A DNA stretch of 51,279 bases from JOPF133 sp052144935 (GTDB lineage Bacteria; Acidobacteriota; Terriglobia; Bryobacterales; Bryobacteraceae), in the NCBI GenBank assembly GCA_052144935.1, contig JBKQPR010000097.1, positions 1 to 51,279 on the forward strand, read 5' to 3'. The notes beneath the pieces are model-generated. The model had not been told where the DNA came from. It saw nothing but the letters and a program-made list of their open reading frames with translations, and did no database searches. Made by a program: the position numbers and the translations under genes. Of this stretch, positions 48,163 through 51,279 are shown piece by piece. Numbering within the stretch: the first letter of the stretch is position 1; each line of letters opens with the position of its first letter.

Positions 48163-49587
48163 CTAGAGCGAGCGCAGGAAGTTGATAACGTCTTGCCGCT
48201 CCCGAGCCTTCAGGCTATGGAAATGCTCGATGACCTTATTTGCCTCGCTATCCTTGCTCCTGTGGGCTTCGATAGCCTCCACTAGATTGCTTGTCCGTCC
48301 GTCATGGAGGAAAAAGACGCGTTGCCCGACTCCCCACAGAGGAGCTGTTCGGAACTCATCTGGGCCTGCGCCTCCTTGCGTGATGCCGTCCGCAAGACCC
48401 CTACCCATGTGGTGGACGAGGAGGTCGGAGAAGAGATTCACAGCCCGGTTGGAAAGCGCGGGACTCGGGTTCGTCGAGGAGCCGCTGGCAATCTTGCCGG
48501 TGGTAAACGAAGGCGTGTGGCAGTGGACACAACCAATCTTTGCGAAAATGGTCCGTCCATTCACGGTGGATGGCGTGCCGGGCGCCGGAGTGGGCGGGGC
48601 CAGCATCCGCATGAAGTCGGCAAAGGCCTCGATGTCTGAGAGGACCGCTGTATTGGGGTTGGAATTGGGCGTGGAGGTAGTCGTAAAGTTGACTGTATCC
48701 TCGGGCGTGGCGTTGAAGAGACAGCCAGGAGTCTCGTCGCGCTCTTGGGGAAAGAGTTGATTCGTGATCCCCATCTCGACGTTGTATGCCTCGCCCGCGA
48801 ACATGAGCAGGGACTTGTTTTGTGCCTTCCATCCGAAGCGGGTAATAGTCCCGTCGTTGGCACTGCGGTTGGCATTTCCGCTCAGGTGCGCGTTCGGGTG
48901 ACCGGAGATGCCCAACCCCACCTTCAGGGAAGCGTCGGCCTTCATGTTCATGAGGATCGCCGAGTCGGAGATTGCTTCGATGAGCTCAGCGCCAAAGACA
49001 GGCGTCGGGATGCGGAAAATGATGTTCGGATTCCCGCCCTGCGCGGAGAGCGGGTTTCCGGCAGGCAGGAAGTTGGGCTGGGCGATGTTGCAACCGGCGG
49101 CGTCACTGCGGCCGGTGATGACGAAGAGGTTGTGCACACCGCCGTCGTTCGTTCCGTTCGGATTTCTCTTAAAGCGTGCTTCACGGATGGGACCATTTTG
49201 CGTGATGAACCATGGCACTACGTTTCTTGCCCCATTGAGAGTGGCAATCCCGATCAAGGGGTTCCGTGCCGGGCTTGATCCGCCGGCAGCCGGCTGCGAG
49301 TGGCAAGACAAGCACTGGTTGGAGTTGAAGCGAGGCCCAAGCCCATTGTTGTTGCCTCCCTTCACGACCTCGATATCGGCGAACCTGACGAGCCCATCCC
49401 TAAAGAACGCGTTTTCGTCCGCAGTAAGGCCTGGAAGGGGGCTGCCAGCACCCGCAGCGCCACCGCGAACTCCAGGATCTAGGGGCACTTTCCCTGTTTG
49501 AGCCGACGTTTGAACGCACGGCGCTATCAAGACGGCGGCAAGGAATGCGCCGAAAACTCTTGAAGAACCTTCCTGTCGGGTTGTCAT
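48163..49587 (-). CDS. Secreted di-haem oxidoreductase (DHOR family)
   Basis: A 474-aa exported protein (MTTRQEGSSRVFGAFLAAV..., cleavage after SAQT). Start ATG 49587 has GGAGGAAGG upstream; nine more codons are open before it. Two c-type haem sites are present: CLSCHSQPAAGG near residue 90 and CVHCHTPSF near 350. Between them are GLTADENAFFRDGLVRFADIE and GPRFNSNQ, and the C-terminal HHMGRGLADGITQGGAGPDEFRTAPLWG is characteristic of di-haem oxidoreductases related to MauG/cytochrome c peroxidases. FLHDGRTSNLVEAIEAH follows. It acts in the periplasm; the substrate is unknown. Monocistronic. Confidence 0.9.
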   Translation of the reverse strand: MTTRQEGSSRVFGAFLAAVLIAPCVQTSAQTGKVPLDPGVRGGAAGAGSPLPGLTADENAFFRDGLVRFADIEVVKGGNNNGLGPRFNSNQCLSCHSQPAAGGSSPARNPLIGIATLNGARNVVPWFITQNGPIREARFKRNPNGTNDGGVHNLFVITGRSDAAGCNIAQPNFLPAGNPLSAQGGNPNIIFRIPTPVFGAELIEAISDSAILMNMKADASLKVGLGISGHPNAHLSGNANRSANDGTITRFGWKAQNKSLLMFAGEAYNVEMGITNQLFPQERDETPGCLFNATPEDTVNFTTTSTPNSNPNTAVLSDIEAFADFMRMLAPPTPAPGTPSTVNGRTIFAKIGCVHCHTPSFTTGKIASGSSTNPSPALSNRAVNLFSDLLVHHMGRGLADGITQGGAGPDEFRTAPLWGVGQRVFFLHDGRTSNLVEAIEAHRSKDSEANKVIEHFHSLKARERQDVINFLRSL

Positions 49588-49806
49588 GACCTTCCTCCGC
49601 TTTTCTGAAGACAAATGCGCCGGGTACCACTCGGGTCTCGACTAGTGTCCTTATCCAAGAGATTGTAATGCAACGGCGCCGCTGCCGAAAATTGTGAGTT
49701 GGGTCGATCCCAGTGACGCGAGCCTGCGCCGCATTGCTCCGCCACTTTCGCACGCCCCTCGCCTCTACCCGCGCGCGGGGACCAATACCATGCTGTTCCG
49801 GCAACA

Positions 49807-50063
49807 TGAGTCAGTTCGGTACCTTCAGGCATCGGTTGTGCAGGCTATGGCGAGCGGTTCTCAATCGTCGTAGTCAGCGTGCCGAGGTGAACTGGCGGCG
49901 ATCGACTCCGCTGCAGGAACGCCGGATTCCTTTCCCTCGGGTTCTGCATCCTAACCCTCAGGCACGCTTTGCCGCTACACATTCAAAGTAGGAGCCGTAT
50001 GCGTCAACGCGCCCGTACGGATCTGTGCGGGGGGCGGTCAGCGATGGCCGTCCCTACCGCGAC
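49807..50063 (+). mobile_element. Group II intron 3' remnant (maturase end, domains V-VI)
   Basis: SQFGTFRHRLCRLWRAVLNR, then RSQRAEVNWRR and RILHPNP-like VLHPNPQARFAATHSK to TAG 49989-49991, is the C-terminus of a group II intron reverse transcriptase/maturase. Directly after the stop, GAGCCGTATGCG...CGCCCGTACGGATC (49992-50023) folds as catalytic domain V (AGC triad present), and the GC-rich stem to ~50063 is the domain VI position. The intron RNA 5' part and most of the RT are missing, so it is a 5'-truncated copy. Bases 49588-49806 show nothing else; 50064-50257 also lacks a gene. Confidence 0.75.
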
Positions 50064-50257
50064 AATGACGCCGACGCGGCCCCCAAGCCGGCTTGTGGGA
50101 AGTTGACGACCGTGAACATCCGGGTGGATCACGCGCCACTCGGAAGTAGCGGCGTCGCCCGCGGGTAAAGCCCGTTCCATGCCCGGTATGGGGCCAGGGG
50201 AGTTCGCCGGGTACGCGTCCCAGGGCGCTGGCAAACGGAAGCGCACCGGCGAGCGCC

Positions 50258-51279
50258 TTACTTTGCCAAGGTCAACGTTCTGGTGCAAAACGCATCGTTC
50301 GGCTTGGTTCCGGAGAACACCAGCGTCATCGTCAGCCCGTCTTTTGAAATCCACTTGGCAGGCAGGCGATATCCATGAGTGTCCGCGACGTCCCACTGCC
50401 GGTGCAAAACCGTCGTCCACGGGCCCCATGGCTCTGGCGCGTCGAAAAGGCCCCATCCGCCCGCATGATCGTACCCCAGGGCCATCAGATACCGCCCAAT
50501 CCCGGCGTTGTACACGACGTCCACCCGCTGGCAGTTCGCCGGATAGCGAAATACCGCGCTTTGGCGCGTGACGTTCGCAGTCCAAACCGGCCGCCCGCCG
50601 GCATCGATCCGTTCGCAGAACTCCCAGGCATCGCGCTCGCGAATCCGGGCCTTCGCTACTCGGGCCAGAACCACACCATTGTCACTTTCGTACGCCGACG
50701 GCCCATCCTGCGAGTAGGTGTAAACAAAGCCGTCACGCGCGCCCGCATAGTTTCGTCCGAAATTGAGAAAGGCCGGAGATCCAAAACCGACGTCCATTTT
50801 GAATCCCCATTGCCACGTCTTGCCCCGATCCTGCGACCACAGCAACTGCGCATTGGCCACGTTACGCACCCACATGTACAGGACGCCATCCACCATCAGG
50901 ATCCCGCTGGCCTTCGGGCTCGTCACGCCACCGCCGGTCCGCTCGCCGTCCGAGCGCAGATTCGCGCCGAGGTAATCGTCAGGACCGCCGGCGATGCGGG
51001 CGAATCCCATTCCCAGCTTCTTCTCCACATGGGGATCGAACCCGAATCCATCGCCATAAGAGGTGTACTGCGCATCGTCATCGCCCCACGTCAACGGCCA
51101 GTTATCGCTGTCGATCGCTGCGCGCCGGATCTCTTTCCCGAACACGGCGCGGCGGATCACTGGGCTCGGCGGATAAGGAGCCTGCACCGCTACCGCCTCC
51201 ATCAGCGGCTTCAACACCAGCTCGTAAACGGGTCCCCAGAACCCAGACGCAGGATCATCCAAGGCGTCGCCGTTGCGCA
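50258..51279 (-). CDS. Probable exported DUF4185/sialidase-like beta-propeller protein, partial
   Basis: The open frame reaches the window edge, so the 5' end is missing; a TTG at 51262 exists but the upstream codons read on. The visible 339 residues include SDNWPLTWGDDDAQYTSYGDG, GILMVDGVLYMWVRN, NAQLLWSQDRGKTWQWGFKM and YSQDGPSAYESDNGVVLARV, which give Asp-box-like blades (S-x-D-x-G-x-T-W) as in sialidase folds and DUF4185 proteins. A carbohydrate-active exoenzyme is likely but no catalytic triad could be assigned. It ends at TAG or equivalent at 50258, near the intron remnant. Confidence 0.7.
   Translation of the reverse strand, partial: RNGDALDDPASGFWGPVYELVLKPLMEAVAVQAPYPPSPVIRRAVFGKEIRRAAIDSDNWPLTWGDDDAQYTSYGDGFGFDPHVEKKLGMGFARIAGGPDDYLGANLRSDGERTGGGVTSPKASGILMVDGVLYMWVRNVANAQLLWSQDRGKTWQWGFKMDVGFGSPAFLNFGRNYAGARDGFVYTYSQDGPSAYESDNGVVLARVAKARIRERDAWEFCERIDAGGRPVWTANVTRQSAVFRYPANCQRVDVVYNAGIGRYLMALGYDHAGGWGLFDAPEPWGPWTTVLHRQWDVADTHGYRLPAKWISKDGLTMTLVFSGTKPNDAFCTRTLTLAK

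Noticed and set aside
1..51279. tRNA or rRNA genes
   Set aside because: Scanning for T-loop (GGTTCRANTCC) patterns and rRNA motifs by eye on both strands gave no candidate; a tRNAscan/Infernal run would settle it.

Overview
The window looks like chromosomal DNA of a high-GC (about 60-68% in core genes) acidobacterium, most like the Solibacter/Bryobacterales group. This is inferred from gene content, not from a marker gene. The signs are a Hanks-type kinase fused to TolB-like beta-propeller repeats, an M56 (BlaR1-like) protease carrying TonB-C domains next to a BlaI repressor, an M13 peptidase, a GMC oxidoreductase with a Tat-exported subunit 3, a fragment of the MacB/FtsX-type permeases common in acidobacteria, SBBP and FG-GAP repeat proteins, and many toxin-antitoxin loci. 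No rRNA, tRNA or CRISPR array was seen.

Layout. 1-2.26 kb is a graveyard: a truncated IS4-like transposase, an unrecognised gene and an amino-acid permease fragment. 2.26-6.8 kb (minus strand) carries a YncE-like propeller and a translationally coupled set yebC-ruvC-secreted protein-secreted thioredoxin. 6.9-12.7 kb is an accessory island: hicBA with a frameshifted toxin, an unknown gene, a broken fic gene, a tandem pair of parS sites (one perfect), and a three-gene operon built on a BREX BrxD-type P-loop ATPase with a Walker-A-less partner. 12.7-20.2 kb holds a GMC dehydrogenase pair bracketed by REP-like hairpins, vapBC, the kinase, and marR with two small genes. 20.2-23.6 kb has an FG-GAP protein and a TPR protein among gene remnants. 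23.7-30 kb holds pheS-pheT, an HNH nuclease gene separated from pheT by an inserted repeat element, and the M56/BlaI pair. 30.4-31.8 kb is a low-GC three-gene toxin/XRE/DUF3467 cassette. 32-43 kb is housekeeping: M13 peptidase, thioesterase, sirtuin, lon, pheA, ubiX, glycerate kinase, aroK and an SDR. 43.3-51.3 kb has a RelE-type module, an RHS remnant, an envelope-sugar operon (glycosyltransferase/methyltransferase fusion, heptose-7-phosphate kinase, UDP-GlcNAc 2-epimerase), a TA remnant, a di-haem oxidoreductase, a group II intron 3' remnant and a partial exoenzyme-like gene.

Genes are packed with many 4-bp ATGA/GTGA start-stop overlaps, so translational coupling is the rule. Several genes have a -10 box only 6-9 bases from the start codon, which suggests leaderless mRNAs.

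Four kinds of dispersed repeat stand out. (i) A palindromic MITE-like element lies at 5403-5537 and 27240-27400; one copy supplies the last ~50 codons of ruvC, the other is bounded by a 23-bp duplication. (ii) A shared 18-bp core, GGGGYGCCCNNNGGGCCC, occurs nine or more times, even inside conserved genes. (iii) A GACGCGGA-rich intergenic hairpin occurs twice. (iv) A GGCAGGCG hairpin lies on both sides of the GMC operon. The most notable finds are the parS pair, the BrxD-like three-gene operon beside it, and the repeat that remodels ruvC and pheT-HNH.
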